The translations under genes and the position numbers were made by a program. DNA of 25,115 bases from a virus. The stretch spans positions 1-25,115 of IMG/VR virus record IMGVR_UViG_3300038307_000284, one strand, 5' to 3'. The stretch's first letter is position 1. Each line of letters begins with the position of its first letter. The notes under the pieces were generated by a model. The model was not told where the DNA came from, did no database searches, and saw only the letters and a list, made by a program, of their open reading frames with translations. Shown here piece by piece: positions 1 through 5,720 of this stretch.

Positions 1-202
1 TAGCGGCAGCCACTATGCCGTGGAGGTATTCCTTCCTGAAAGACCAAACCCCGTTATGTCCACCTCCAACAAGTTGCTTGACGGCACCGAGTATGTTTGC
101 CTACGCATCGGGTCGGTGAAACTATTCGTATCCGTAGACGACGCAGAGAACATCGCCGGGTCGTTAGGCGCAACGCTCGCCAAGGGCAAGAGGGCAGCAT
201 GA
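1..202 (+). CDS. Hypothetical protein, 5' end cut by window edge
   Basis: The frame is open from base 2 to a TGA at 200-202 and codes for at least 66 residues, so the true start may lie outside the window. Inside starts are a GTG at 20 and an ATG at 56. The visible part has the pattern YVCLRIGSVKLFVSVDDAEN, two beta strands followed by a helix, ending in a basic KGKRAA tail. The stop overlaps the next ATG by four bases (ATGA), which implies translational coupling. I recognise no family. Codon choice, rich in C-ending codons, matches the genes that follow. Confidence 0.6.
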   Translation, partial: SGSHYAVEVFLPERPNPVMSTSNKLLDGTEYVCLRIGSVKLFVSVDDAENIAGSLGATLAKGKRAA

Positions 203-429
203 GCTACAGCCATTATTTCACAGTAAACTTCGTCGTCAGAGATAGCTATTTTCCTGAAGCAGGAGACTGCCTTCTCAAGGAGGACGGCCAAGTATTACAT
301 GCCTTATCTGAACGCATACAGGACATCATCATCACCGAAGATCTCTTAGGGAACATAGAGTGCTACGGTAGTGACGAAAACGTGTTCCCGACAGCGGACC
401 ACATCGGTACGCCGGGTTCGGACGCGTAA
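199..429 (+). CDS. Small hypothetical protein (76 aa)
   Basis: The product starts MSYSHYFTVNFVV and is acidic. GAGGG lies a few bases before the ATG, and the start overlaps the upstream stop (ATGA), so the two genes are probably co-translated. The N-terminal half reads as a beta hairpin followed by an amphipathic helix (LHALSERIQDIIITEDLLG), a layout shared by several small proteins of this window. No known domain is recognised. It ends at a TAA, after which about 380 bases carry no gene. Confidence 0.65.
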   Translation: MSYSHYFTVNFVVRDSYFPEAGDCLLKEDGQVLHALSERIQDIIITEDLLGNIECYGSDENVFPTADHIGTPGSDA

Positions 430-738
430 TCCTCGAAGTTAACTATTCTCCCGTAGGGGCACAGGCACGAATGGCCTGCTCAACCTTGCCTTAGTTCGTC
501 TCCTTTCTGGACTTTGGCTTAACCCATCCGAGTGGTTCCGGACGACGAGCTCACTCTCGTCGGGGTGGTTGAGTGCCTCTGCGGGTTTCCTTTCCTCCAC
601 CGTAAGCCTTCCCGTGTATAGCTTTCTTTCGAGCCCCGCTGGTCGGGGTGTTTGGGTGTTTGGCTTTGTTGGGGGGAACTGGTGTGGCGGGGCTTAAGGA
701 GCTGGGCGTTTGTTTGTGGGGAAAGTTTTTTGTGGGGG
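430..738. other. Non-coding stretch before the first repeated promoter
   Basis: I see no supportable gene here. The stretch holds a copy of the composite intergenic repeat (591-648) with a GC hairpin, then an inverted GCGGGGCT at 687-694 that mirrors AGCCCCGC at 632-639. A T- and G-rich tract leads into the promoter at 739. Antisense open frames over it are proline- and threonine-rich and look like by-products of composition. Confidence 0.6.
591..648 (+). repeat. Composite intergenic repeat, copy 1, with hairpin
   Basis: TTTCCTCCACCGTAAGCC is followed by GAGCCCCGC. The core folds as CCCCG (634-638), loop CTGGT, CGGGG (644-648), with a T-rich tail, so it may also act as a terminator. Related copies start at 1191, 2619, 4871, 5411 and 8091. 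Confidence 0.75.
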
Positions 739-768
739 TTGCTGTTTGCACCTTATTGCCCCCAGAAT
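739..768 (+). promoter_or_regulatory. Repeated promoter, copy 1
   Basis: The -35 is TTGCTG, the spacer is 18 bases and contains CCTTATTGCC, and the -10 is CAGAAT. Seven bases after the -10 comes ACG where the sister copy at 3176 has ATG (GGAGCCACG against GGAGCCATG). The leaderless start appears lost here; the gene starts at 809 behind a ribosome binding site. Confidence 0.8.
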
Positions 769-808
769 GGAGCCACGAACAATAAACCAACAACCAAAGG
801 ACCAGAAC

Positions 809-1009
809 ATGAGTGACCAAACACTAATCATCCATCCGGGCACGGGAACCTACTTCCTAAAAGAGGAATCGTTTGAACTGAACGCCTCCACCGTCCCTGC
901 CGACCTATGGGACGAGTTTACCGAAGCCAGCAACTACGGCGACATCTCATCCGACCTACTTCACCGTCTGGGCGCAGTCACCACCGGGCATCAAGGAGAA
1001 AACCAATGA
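809..1009 (+). CDS. Small acidic hypothetical protein (66 aa)
   Basis: The product begins MSDQTLIIHPGTGTYFL and is acidic with no membrane segment. I chose the ATG at 809 because AAAGGA precedes it by seven bases and the promoter at 739-768 reads into it. A 13-codon frame from an ACG at the transcription start ends in a TGA that overlaps this ATG. That is like the true mini-ORFs at 8783 and 9979. The gene ends in an ATGA overlap with a zinc-ribbon gene, so the two form one unit closed by the terminator at 1153. Confidence 0.75.
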   Translation: MSDQTLIIHPGTGTYFLKEESFELNASTVPADLWDEFTEASNYGDISSDLLHRLGAVTTGHQGENQ

Positions 1010-1140
1010 GCGTTGACGAATACTCCTGTGACCATTGTGGAACTAACCACAACATGGGCAACGGAAGCCTCAACGTCAAATACTTAGACGACGACCGGGT
1101 ATGCCACGACTGCTGGGAGTCTCACAGTGAGAGCAACTAA
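1006..1140 (+). CDS. Zinc-ribbon microprotein (44 aa)
   Basis: Two CxxC knuckles, CDHC at residues 8-11 and CHDC near residues 34-37, enclose about 22 residues, as in a treble-clef or zinc-ribbon fold that would bind one Zn(II). The protein is short and acidic outside the knuckles. It overlaps the previous stop by four bases and is followed at once by a strong terminator. A 44-residue protein at 22659 has the same layout and the same VCHDC second knuckle, so they may be distant paralogues. The function is unknown; protein or nucleic-acid binding is the usual role for this fold. Confidence 0.8.
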   Translation: MSVDEYSCDHCGTNHNMGNGSLNVKYLDDDRVCHDCWESHSESN

Positions 1141-1152
1141 CTAATGCGATGA

Positions 1153-1180
1153 CCTCCGACCTTCGGGTCGGGGGTTTTTC
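1153..1180 (+). terminator. Rho-independent terminator
   Basis: CCTCCGACC, loop TTCG, GGTCGGGGG and then TTTTT form a nine-pair stem with one G-T wobble and a tetraloop. It closes the unit 739-1140. Confidence 0.9.
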
Positions 1181-1190
1181 CGCGTTTCGA

Positions 1191-1268
1191 AGCCTATCCG
1201 CCACCGTAAGCTTAAGCGATGCGTCCCGTCTTCAATAAATAAAATACGAAATGCGGGGCCCCAACATC
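1191..1268 (+). repeat. Composite intergenic repeat, copy 2
   Basis: GCCTATCCGCCACCGTAAGC and TTAAGCG are followed 35 bases later by GCGGGGCCCCAACATCC (1252-1268). The second part is identical over 17 bases to 10518-10534, which is the 3' end of the dioxygenase gene on the other strand. Confidence 0.75.
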
Positions 1269-1312
1269 CTACCAAATGTACCGAGGCATGGCGCGAGTCG
1301 CCGGAAAAAAAC

Positions 1313-1321
1313 TTATCCACA
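1313..1321 (+). promoter_or_regulatory. DnaA box upstream of promoter copy 2
   Basis: A perfect TTATCCACA ends four bases before the -35 element of the promoter at 1326. The same four-base gap occurs at 2757/2762. Confidence 0.7.
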
Positions 1322-1325
1322 GGGG

Positions 1326-1355
1326 TTGCTGTTTACACCTTATAGCCCCCAGAAT
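1326..1355 (+). promoter_or_regulatory. Repeated promoter, copy 2 (leaderless)
   Basis: TTGCTG, 18 bases including CCTTATAGCC, then CAGAAT. The ATG of the next gene begins seven bases after the -10, at the expected transcription start. Confidence 0.85.
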
Positions 1356-1361
1356 GATGTC

Positions 1362-1688
1362 ATGAACCAAACACAGATAACCCAAGCCCTAGCCACCCTC
1401 CGGATTCCTCGGAAAGGGGGACACATAGACATCGTCAAAGTTGGCGACCGCCACCACGGCATGGTCGTGTTGACAGACCACGGAACCTCCTCCTGCGTTG
1501 ATGAAATCACCGTCTTTGAGACAACGTGCGTCGTTAACTGGGGAGGCACCCTTTACCTTTACTCCATGAAAGATGCTGCTCGCACTTTGGGCGAGTTCGT
1601 GCTGACCTTGTCTCTTGGCAAAACTGCCAACTGGATTAAGAAGAACTGCACCGAAGTGACCCCGATGGGTACGATTTCCCCGAGTTAG
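1362..1688 (+). CDS. Hypothetical protein (108 aa), shortened paralogue of 2798-3157
   Basis: The product starts MNQTQITQALATLRIPRKGG and aligns along almost its whole length with the protein at 2798: the shared blocks are IPRKGGHI, LTDHGTSSCVD, VNWGG and ALGEFVLTLSLGKTANWIK or close variants. There is no signal peptide or known domain; the pattern suggests a compact beta-rich protein. The start lies at the expected transcription start, so the mRNA should be leaderless. The C-terminus is altered: DNA similarity to the paralogue continues to about 1725 (GGCGGGTCGCA, CGGTGTAAATAAAA) but in another frame. A frameshift has therefore replaced the last residues by an early stop. Confidence 0.8.
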   Translation: MNQTQITQALATLRIPRKGGHIDIVKVGDRHHGMVVLTDHGTSSCVDEITVFETTCVVNWGGTLYLYSMKDAARTLGEFVLTLSLGKTANWIKKNCTEVTPMGTISPS

Positions 1689-1741
1689 GGGTAACTCGGG
1701 GGCGGGTCGCAGCGTCGGTGTAAATAAAAGCTCCACCGGCG

Positions 1742-1771
1742 TTGCGGCTTGCACCTTATAGCCCCCATAAT
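1742..1771 (+). promoter_or_regulatory. Repeated promoter, copy 3 (leadered)
   Basis: TTGCGG, 18 bases with CCTTATAGCC, then CATAAT. No ATG lies near the start point; the gene begins at 1804 after a ribosome binding site. Confidence 0.85.
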
Positions 1772-1803
1772 GGGGGAAGAGCCAACCACCACAAAAGGAA
1801 ACC

Positions 1804-2019
1804 ATGAAACCGCACCAAAAATACATCGTCACCGCCCACAACCCAGACACCGGCGAAGCCGAATGGGAGGCATTTAGCGGACGCAACGCCCTTGACGCCG
1901 CCCAATACCGTGCAGCGGGATGGGCAGAAACCTACTCGCATGTTTTCATTCGTGAATGCAGCGAAGTTATCCACTCCACCATTGACAACGCCGACCGGCG
2001 ACTGCTCAACCCACGATAA
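1804..2019 (+). CDS. Small hypothetical protein (71 aa), beta-helix layout
   Basis: The product begins MKPHQKYIVTAHNPDTGEAE: a first strand, a turn, a second strand and then a helix (ALDAAQYRAAGWAETYSH). This resembles the short DpnD/PcfM-like folds seen elsewhere in the window, but the similarity is only in layout. AAAAGGAAACC precedes the ATG, and nearly the same bases precede the next gene (AAAGGAAACCATGAAACC), so the start regions seem duplicated. It lies eight bases before the DUF2958 gene, in the same unit. Confidence 0.7.
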   Translation: MKPHQKYIVTAHNPDTGEAEWEAFSGRNALDAAQYRAAGWAETYSHVFIRECSEVIHSTIDNADRRLLNPR

Positions 2020-2027
2020 AGGAAACC

Positions 2028-2381
2028 ATGAAACCATTAACCGAACTAGCTGGTCGCAACCAGCTAATCGCCAACCACAAAACCAACCACGCATCCCGAA
2101 TGCTTGACGGCAGCGTCACCGATTTCTCTCCCGTCGTCAAACTATTCGTCTGCGTCGGCGGGTCGGCCACTTGGCTACTCACCGAACTCGACCCAGACAC
2201 CAACGAAGCGTTTGGTTTGTGCGACCTCGGCCACGGCTACCCAGAGATCGGTTACGTCGACATCACCGGCCTCGTCGAGTCACTCGGATGGCGTTTGGAG
2301 CGTGACCGCTGGTTCACCCCAAAGAAAACACTCAGCGGGTACGCCCAAGACGCTCGCAACGCCCAGAAGATCACGGCGTAG
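2028..2381 (+). CDS. DUF2958 family protein
   Basis: The core VVKLFVCVGGSATWLLTELD, then FGLCDLG, EIGYVDI and LERDRWFTP, follows the order of conserved blocks in DUF2958, a family frequent on phages and plasmids with no assigned reaction. At 117 residues the length is normal. The N-terminal helix (LTELAGRNQLIANH) also fits. The ATG has AAAGGAAACC before it and lies in the unit driven from 1742. There is no membrane segment, so it is probably cytoplasmic. The family call rests on motif order by eye; a profile search with DUF2958 would settle it. Confidence 0.8.
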   Translation: MKPLTELAGRNQLIANHKTNHASRMLDGSVTDFSPVVKLFVCVGGSATWLLTELDPDTNEAFGLCDLGHGYPEIGYVDITGLVESLGWRLERDRWFTPKKTLSGYAQDARNAQKITA

Positions 2382-2383
2382 TT

Positions 2384-2578
2384 ATGCCAGAATACTATGT
2401 AGAAATCGTGGACACCTACTCCCTATGTGTAGAGATTGAAGCCGGGTCAGAAGATGAAGCCCGCTCTATCGCCGAAGACATGTGGGGTCAAACCGATGAC
2501 CGGGAGCGCGAAGTGCTGTTAGAGGGTGACGTATGGGAAGCGCGTCCAGAGGTAACAATCGTCAATCCTTGGAAATAA
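2384..2578 (+). CDS. DpnD/PcfM-like small acidic protein (64 aa)
   Basis: YYVEIVDTYSLCVEIEAGS and EDEARSIAEDMW give two strands followed by a helix that starts at an acidic EDEA, as in the DpnD/PcfM family of phage and plasmid microproteins. The pI must be very low. The ATG is two bases after the DUF2958 stop and has no ribosome binding site of its own, so it probably depends on coupling. It is the last gene of the unit from 1742. Similar proteins are at 3376 and 20931 and an apparently interrupted one is at 4830. Confidence 0.7.
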   Translation: MPEYYVEIVDTYSLCVEIEAGSEDEARSIAEDMWGQTDDREREVLLEGDVWEARPEVTIVNPWK

Positions 2579-2618
2579 GCAGAAATGGTTTTGGGCGACC
2601 GGGTACAGATTTACACGA

Positions 2619-2670
2619 GCCTATCCGCCACCGTAAGGGTAAGCGCGTGTTCCTTGGGGTTGGGGCCCCG
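2619..2670 (+). repeat. Composite intergenic repeat, copy 3
   Basis: GCCTATCCGCCACCGTAAGG and GTAAGCG, then GGGGCCCCGC after about 14 bases. This matches copies 2 and 5 in using GGGGCCCCG as the core. Confidence 0.75.
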
Positions 2671-2717
2671 CTCTTGTAGCTTCGCCGCGTTTTTTGTTTC
2701 CGAGCGGCTCCCATAAG

Positions 2718-2757
2718 TTATCCACAGGTTATTCACAGATGTAAAAACTTATCCACA
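2718..2757 (+). promoter_or_regulatory. Cluster of three DnaA boxes
   Basis: TTATCCACA at 2718, TTATTCACA (one mismatch) at 2729 and TTATCCACA at 2749 lie 11 and 20 bases apart on one strand. The last box ends four bases before the -35 at 2762. Confidence 0.75.
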
Positions 2758-2761
2758 GAGG

Positions 2762-2791
2762 TTGTTGCTTGTACCTTATTGCCCCCATAAT
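2762..2791 (+). promoter_or_regulatory. Repeated promoter, copy 4 (leaderless)
   Basis: TTGTTG, 18 bases with CCTTATTGCC, CATAAT. ATG follows after six bases (2798). Confidence 0.87.
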
Positions 2792-2797
2792 GACGAC

Positions 2798-3157
2798 ATG
2801 ACCCAAACCCCGATAACCCAAACCCCAGCCACCCTTCAAATCCCACGGAAGGGGGGACACATAGAAATCGCCAAAGTTGAAGCGACACGACTGGACTGCG
2901 AATACATTTCGCTGACAGACCACGGAACCTCTTCCTGCGTTGACGCAATCTACGTCTTTGAGATTTCATGTATCGTCAACTGGGGGGGCAAGATGTACGC
3001 CTACGCCATGACAGACCCCGCTCGGGCTTTGGGCGAGTTCGTGCTGACCCTGTCCCTCGGCAAAACCGCTAACTGGATTAAGGAAAACTGTACCGAGGTT
3101 TCGGTATGGGATTTTGAACTAGACAACGGGCGTTGGCGGGTCGCAACCTCGGTGTAA
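2798..3157 (+). CDS. Hypothetical protein (119 aa), full-length paralogue of 1362-1688
   Basis: It starts MTQTPITQTPATLQIPRKGG and keeps the same blocks as the copy at 1362 (LTDHGTSSCVD, VNWGG, GEFVLTLSLGKTANWIK). It adds an intact C-terminus (WDFELDNGRWRVATSV), which shows the likely ancestral length. The ATG is at the expected transcription start, giving a leaderless message, and three DnaA boxes lie upstream. Two conserved cysteines (in SSCVD and ISCIV) could pair or bind metal. The function is unknown. Promoter and gene together look like a duplicated module. Confidence 0.8.
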   Translation: MTQTPITQTPATLQIPRKGGHIEIAKVEATRLDCEYISLTDHGTSSCVDAIYVFEISCIVNWGGKMYAYAMTDPARALGEFVLTLSLGKTANWIKENCTEVSVWDFELDNGRWRVATSV

Positions 3158-3175
3158 ATAAAACCTTCACCGAGG

Positions 3176-3205
3176 TTGTTGCTTGTACCTTATTGCCCCC
3201 AGAAT
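3176..3205 (+). promoter_or_regulatory. Repeated promoter, copy 5 (leaderless)
   Basis: TTGTTG, 18 bases with CCTTATTGCC, CAGAAT. ATG follows after six bases at 3212. Confidence 0.87.
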
Positions 3206-3211
3206 GGAGCC

Positions 3212-3376
3212 ATGAACCAAACACAGATAACCCAAACCGAATGCGAAGATTGCGACCAATACATGAACGACTGTGAATGCGACAGCAGATACGCCGCTTT
3301 CGTAGGTGGCCTCCTCGCTGGTCACTCACCCACCGATTTCTTGGGGGATTTTTTGAATCCTGAGCGTGACATCTAA
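3212..3376 (+). CDS. Cysteine-rich microprotein (54 aa)
   Basis: The first eight residues, MNQTQITQ, equal those of the protein at 1362 although the rest differs, so the repeated cassette extends into coding sequence. After it come ECEDCDQYMNDCECD, with four cysteines in a short acidic stretch that could bind one metal ion, and a hydrophobic segment (FVGGLLAGHS). The start is leaderless. The stop overlaps the next ATG (TAATG). No family is recognised. Confidence 0.75.
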   Translation: MNQTQITQTECEDCDQYMNDCECDSRYAAFVGGLLAGHSPTDFLGDFLNPERDI

Positions 3377-3570
3377 TGCCCACCGACGACAACACGAGCA
3401 ACCTAACCAAGCACTACGTCACGGTAGAAGAAACCATAACCACCCGCTACATGGTCTACGCCTCATCGGCAGACGACGCACGGGAAAACTACGAGGTCAA
3501 CTACGAAAGCGAAGAAACGGAACACGGAGACATCGTAATCGTGAGCATTACCGACAGCGTCACCCAATAA
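3376..3570 (+). CDS. DpnD/PcfM-like small acidic protein (64 aa)
   Basis: After a polar start, KHYVTVEETITTRYMVYASS forms two strands and ADDARENYEVNYESEE an acidic helix, then HGDIVIVSITD a last strand. The layout parallels the protein at 2384. The ATG overlaps the previous TAA, with no separate ribosome binding site. It ends the unit that starts at 3176, before a hairpin at 3589. The function is unknown; family membership is by pattern only. Confidence 0.7.
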   Translation: MPTDDNTSNLTKHYVTVEETITTRYMVYASSADDARENYEVNYESEETEHGDIVIVSITDSVTQ

Positions 3571-3588
3571 TCCTTCCCCCTCATCGGG

Positions 3589-3620
3589 AATCCTCCACTT
3601 TAAACGGTGGGGGATTTCTG
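3589..3620 (+). terminator. Probable terminator
   Basis: AATCCTCCAC, an eight-base loop and GTGGGGGATT pair along ten positions with one wobble, followed by a short T-rich tail. GAGCCCCGC follows at 3637. Confidence 0.65.
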
Positions 3621-3681
3621 CGTACATGAGCCCTTCGAGCCCCGCCGTTCCCGTAGCTGCGAAAACAAAACCCACACGACG

Positions 3682-3711
3682 TTGCGTATTGTTCCTTATT
3701 GCCTGTAAAGT
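3682..3711 (+). promoter_or_regulatory. Repeated promoter, copy 6 (leaderless)
   Basis: TTGCGT, 18 bases with CCTTATTGCC, TAAAGT. ATG follows after seven bases at 3719. Confidence 0.87.
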
Positions 3712-3718
3712 TATTTTC

Positions 3719-4219
3719 ATGACCAACAACACATTCATCAAAACCGTCACCGCAGGACCACGCGGCTTTCGAGCAGTCGTGGACTTGGGTGGTGGACCAT
3801 CCACTACAGTCGCAGCTTTCAAGAAGTGCGACTACCTCGGGCGAGCCGCCTACATCGGCTGGTACCCCACGGGAGTAAACAAGGGACGATGGGTCCAGTC
3901 AAACATTGAACAACCATCTGGATCCATCGCAATCCCCGCCGAGGCACAAAACGCATTCGGTAATACAAAACCAGAAACCCAAACCCAAACTCAAACCAAA
4001 ACCGTAATCAACGAAATCCGAAGGGACGGTCAACGCATTCTGCGCAGCGGGGCTAACGTGCGCGTCCAGCTCAAGCGTTCCAAGGGTACGAAGCGTGACG
4101 ACGGATACGTTGTTGAATGTTACGACGACAATACTGTCAAGGTGTTCCTTAATGGGCTGGGGGAGAGCGTTGTCCCCGTGGATGAGTGGGTTGGTGGCCG
4201 CTCAGGGACGACGAAATAA
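3719..4219 (+). CDS. Two-part hypothetical protein (166 aa)
   Basis: The N-terminal half (1-80, MTNNTFIKTVTAGPRGFRAV) is rich in glycine and aromatic residues. A linker ETQTQTQTKT follows near residues 86-95. The C-terminal part contains SGANVRVQLKRSKGTKRDDG, then YVVECYDDNTVKVFL and PVDEWV, the alternating strand pattern of a small SH3- or KOW-like barrel. Such folds often contact RNA, DNA or peptides, but no specific family is claimed. The start codon is at the predicted transcription start, so the message is leaderless. The gene is alone in its unit and ends 14 bases before promoter copy 7. Confidence 0.75.
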   Translation: MTNNTFIKTVTAGPRGFRAVVDLGGGPSTTVAAFKKCDYLGRAAYIGWYPTGVNKGRWVQSNIEQPSGSIAIPAEAQNAFGNTKPETQTQTQTKTVINEIRRDGQRILRSGANVRVQLKRSKGTKRDDGYVVECYDDNTVKVFLNGLGESVVPVDEWVGGRSGTTK

Positions 4220-4233
4220 ATCCTGCAGCGAGG

Positions 4234-4263
4234 TTGCGTCTTGTTGCTTATAGCCCGTAAGAT
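4234..4263 (+). promoter_or_regulatory. Repeated promoter, copy 7 (leadered)
   Basis: TTGCGT, 18 bases with GCTTATAGCC, TAAGAT. GAGGAC after the -10 matches the copy at 14716, but here ACC stands where that copy has ATG. Confidence 0.87.
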
Positions 4264-4289
4264 GAGGACACCCTAGAGAAAGAGAAAAA

Positions 4290-4496
4290 ATGCTAAACAC
4301 CGCAGACGAAGCAAAACTACACATCATGTACGGCAAATGCGACACCGATGCCCTACAGAAACGCCTCCACCACATGGAGACACTCGTAGCAGAGGCCACC
4401 GCAGAAATCGCCTCCCACCGTGCGATGCTTGTCTCGCTAGAGGCAATACGGCAAATATACACCGACGAAATGGCATGGTTCGCAGCCAAGGTCTAG
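4290..4496 (+). CDS. Small helical hypothetical protein (68 aa)
   Basis: The product begins MLNTADEAKLHIMYGKCDTD and continues with two long helices (ALQKRLHHMETLVAEATAEI, HRAMLVSLEAIRQIY), a likely helical hairpin or coiled coil. GAGAAAGAG precedes the ATG. It is the first gene of the unit from 4234 and is followed after 29 bases by 4526. No family is recognised. Confidence 0.75.
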   Translation: MLNTADEAKLHIMYGKCDTDALQKRLHHMETLVAEATAEIASHRAMLVSLEAIRQIYTDEMAWFAAKV

Positions 4497-4525
4497 CGGA
4501 AAGCGAAACCAACCAAGGAGAAAAA

Positions 4526-4774
4526 GTGTTAATAAGCCAAGGGATAATAGGCGGAGTTGTCGGAACCGGACACCCTGAACAAAACATAACGATTGACGGC
4601 CAGACCCAGACCTTACGGGCATGGGTCGCTGAGTTCAACGACCTTCGAGCATCGTTTAACGGGTCAGATTTCGTGCCTTACGATTGCGACGAGGTTACAC
4701 GGCACGATTTGGCCTTGGAGTTCGCAGCCGAAGCCTACGAAGCGTGGGACGGCAGAGGGCTTATAGAACTCTAA
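4526..4774 (+). CDS. Small acidic hypothetical protein (82 aa), GTG start
   Basis: I chose the GTG at 4526 because AAGGAG lies five bases upstream; the open frame further upstream is in the antisense-like frame of the previous gene. The product reads VLISQGIIGGVVGTGHPEQN, then ITIDGQTQTLRAWVAEF, and ends with an acidic helix (HDLALEFAAEAYEAWDGRG). No known domain is seen. It shares the promoter at 4234 with the gene before it. Confidence 0.72.
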   Translation: MLISQGIIGGVVGTGHPEQNITIDGQTQTLRAWVAEFNDLRASFNGSDFVPYDCDEVTRHDLALEFAAEAYEAWDGRGLIEL

Positions 4775-4870
4775 GCAGCGAGAGCGGGGCTGAGGACGAA
4801 GCAAACCAACCAACAAAGGAAACAGCACCATGAAGTACACGGTAGAAGTGTCAGAAACCAGAGCAGCGGC

Positions 4871-4926
4871 TTCCTCCACCGCATGCTTAAGCGCAACCCT
4901 TGAGCCCCGCTGGTGTGGTGACCAGC
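4871..4926 (+). repeat. Composite intergenic repeat, copy 4
   Basis: TTCCTCCACCGCATGCTTAA then GCG, followed after a few bases by GAGCCCCGC and the GCTGGT...ACCAGC hairpin. This copy lies inside the open frame at 4830. Confidence 0.75.
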
Positions 4927-4935
4927 TATTTTTTT
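4909..4935 (+). terminator. Rho-independent terminator
   Basis: GCTGGT, loop GTGGTG, ACCAGC, then TATTTTTTT. The right arm and T-run (GACCAGCTATTTTTTT) recur without a left arm at 5464. Confidence 0.85.
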
Positions 4936-5000
4936 GAGTTTCCGTGGCGGGGGGGGGCGGTTGGCTCGGCGAGTGGGGTGCGTCAAAGAGGGGCCGGAGG

Positions 5001-5030
5001 TTGTGCCTTGTTCCTTATTGCCTGTAGAGT
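5001..5030 (+). promoter_or_regulatory. Repeated promoter, copy 8 (leadered)
   Basis: TTGTGC, 18 bases with CCTTATTGCC, TAGAGT. The gene starts at 5061 behind AAGGAGAAACGAAA. Confidence 0.85.
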
Positions 5031-5060
5031 GACCCAAAAAGACAACAAGGAGAAACGAAA

Positions 5061-5363
5061 ATGGGCAAATGGACAGACTTGAACGAGCGGCTTGAAAGCG
5101 GCGGTTTGGTTGAATGGGTCAAGGGAGGCGACTTGTTGCCCTACGGCGGGTCAGTCACCTTGGAGGACTTGTTTGGAGCGGACAAAGTGAACGCTCAGCT
5201 CAGCGACGAGTTCGGCGACACGCCTTATTCGGCCCCACCAGTTGACCGCAAAACAGGCATCTGCGGAGGCGGTGACGCTTGGCCGCATTGCTGCCGGGGT
5301 CACGGCATCAAAGATTTCGTCATGTGGAAATCGTTTGACGAGCAAGACGCGGAAAAACGCTAA
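5061..5363 (+). CDS. Hypothetical protein (100 aa) with CH-rich C-terminal half
   Basis: It starts MGKWTDLNERLESGGLVEWV and has a central acidic region (LEDLFGADKVNAQLSDEFGD). CGGGDAWPHCCRGHGIKDF follows near residues 68-86; its three cysteines and two histidines could bind zinc. AAGGAG is placed well before the ATG. It is alone in its unit; the 3' side is composite repeat copy 5. No family is recognised. Confidence 0.75.
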   Translation: MGKWTDLNERLESGGLVEWVKGGDLLPYGGSVTLEDLFGADKVNAQLSDEFGDTPYSAPPVDRKTGICGGGDAWPHCCRGHGIKDFVMWKSFDEQDAEKR

Positions 5364-5410
5364 CGGTCGGTTGGGTCCGCTGCCGAACGACGCAGGATGA
5401 AGTCTGCGAA

Positions 5411-5456
5411 GCCTATCCCCCACCGTATGCTTAAGCGCAACACTGGGGCCCCGTTA
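5411..5456 (+). repeat. Composite intergenic repeat, copy 5
   Basis: GCCTATCCCCCACCGTATGC and TTAAGCG, then GGGGCCCCG after about eight bases. Confidence 0.75.
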
Positions 5457-5464
5457 TTTAATTG

Positions 5465-5540
5465 ACCAGCTATTTTTTTTGCCACCAGCTATTTTTTTCG
5501 CTATTCTTTTCGCTATTTTTTCTAAACCAGCTATTTTCCG
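5465..5540 (+). repeat. T-run repeat array (CCAGCTATTTTTT units)
   Basis: Five degenerate units follow each other: ACCAGCTATTTTTTTT, ACCAGCTATTTTTTT, CGCTATTCTTTT, CGCTATTTTTT and ACCAGCTATTTT. The first matches the right arm of the terminator at 4909, so this looks like a decayed, multiplied terminator end. It lies in the gene-free stretch 5364-5720. Confidence 0.75.
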
Positions 5541-5573
5541 GTTGTGGATTATCGCGAGAAACTTGACCAAACA

Positions 5574-5629
5574 CGGGGCTCGGGGTGAGCTCGGAGCTCG
5601 GCTGCCAGCGAGTCCGTGCGTGAGCCCCG
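5574..5629. repeat. Inverted GAGCCCC pair
   Basis: CGGGGCTC (5574-5581) and GAGCCCCG (5622-5629) are exact inverted repeats around 40 bases. GAGCTCGGAGCTCGG lies between them, and the right arm can also pair locally with GGGGC at 5635. Confidence 0.65.
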
Positions 5630-5659
5630 CTCGTGGGGCGCAAGGATTTGAGTCACGGG

Positions 5660-5689
5660 TTGCGTAGTGTTGCTTATTGCCTATAGGTT
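5660..5689 (+). promoter_or_regulatory. Repeated promoter, copy 9 (leadered)
   Basis: TTGCGT, 18 bases with GCTTATTGCC, TAGGTT. A very strong ribosome binding site (AAGGGAGGTGA) follows. Confidence 0.85.
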
Positions 5690-5720
5690 GCAACCAACTA
5701 CTACGAAGGGAGGTGAAAAT

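Larger units (their letters stand above)
4830..4937 (+). pseudogene. Probable DpnD/PcfM-like gene cut short by the intergenic repeat (35 aa)
   Basis: AAAGGA precedes an ATG that begins MKYTVEVSETRAAA, a first strand typical of the small DpnD/PcfM-like proteins here. From codon 14 on, the frame runs straight into composite repeat copy 4 (TTCCTCCACCGCATGCTTAA) and then through the terminator hairpin to a TGA. The last 21 residues are thus encoded by repeat and terminator DNA. The simplest reading is that the repeat replaced the 3' part of the gene. A functional 35-residue peptide cannot be excluded. Confidence 0.55.

Noticed and set aside
1389-1886. 165-codon minus-strand frame
   Set aside because: It is antisense to the paralogue at 1362, promoter copy 3 and the gene at 1804.
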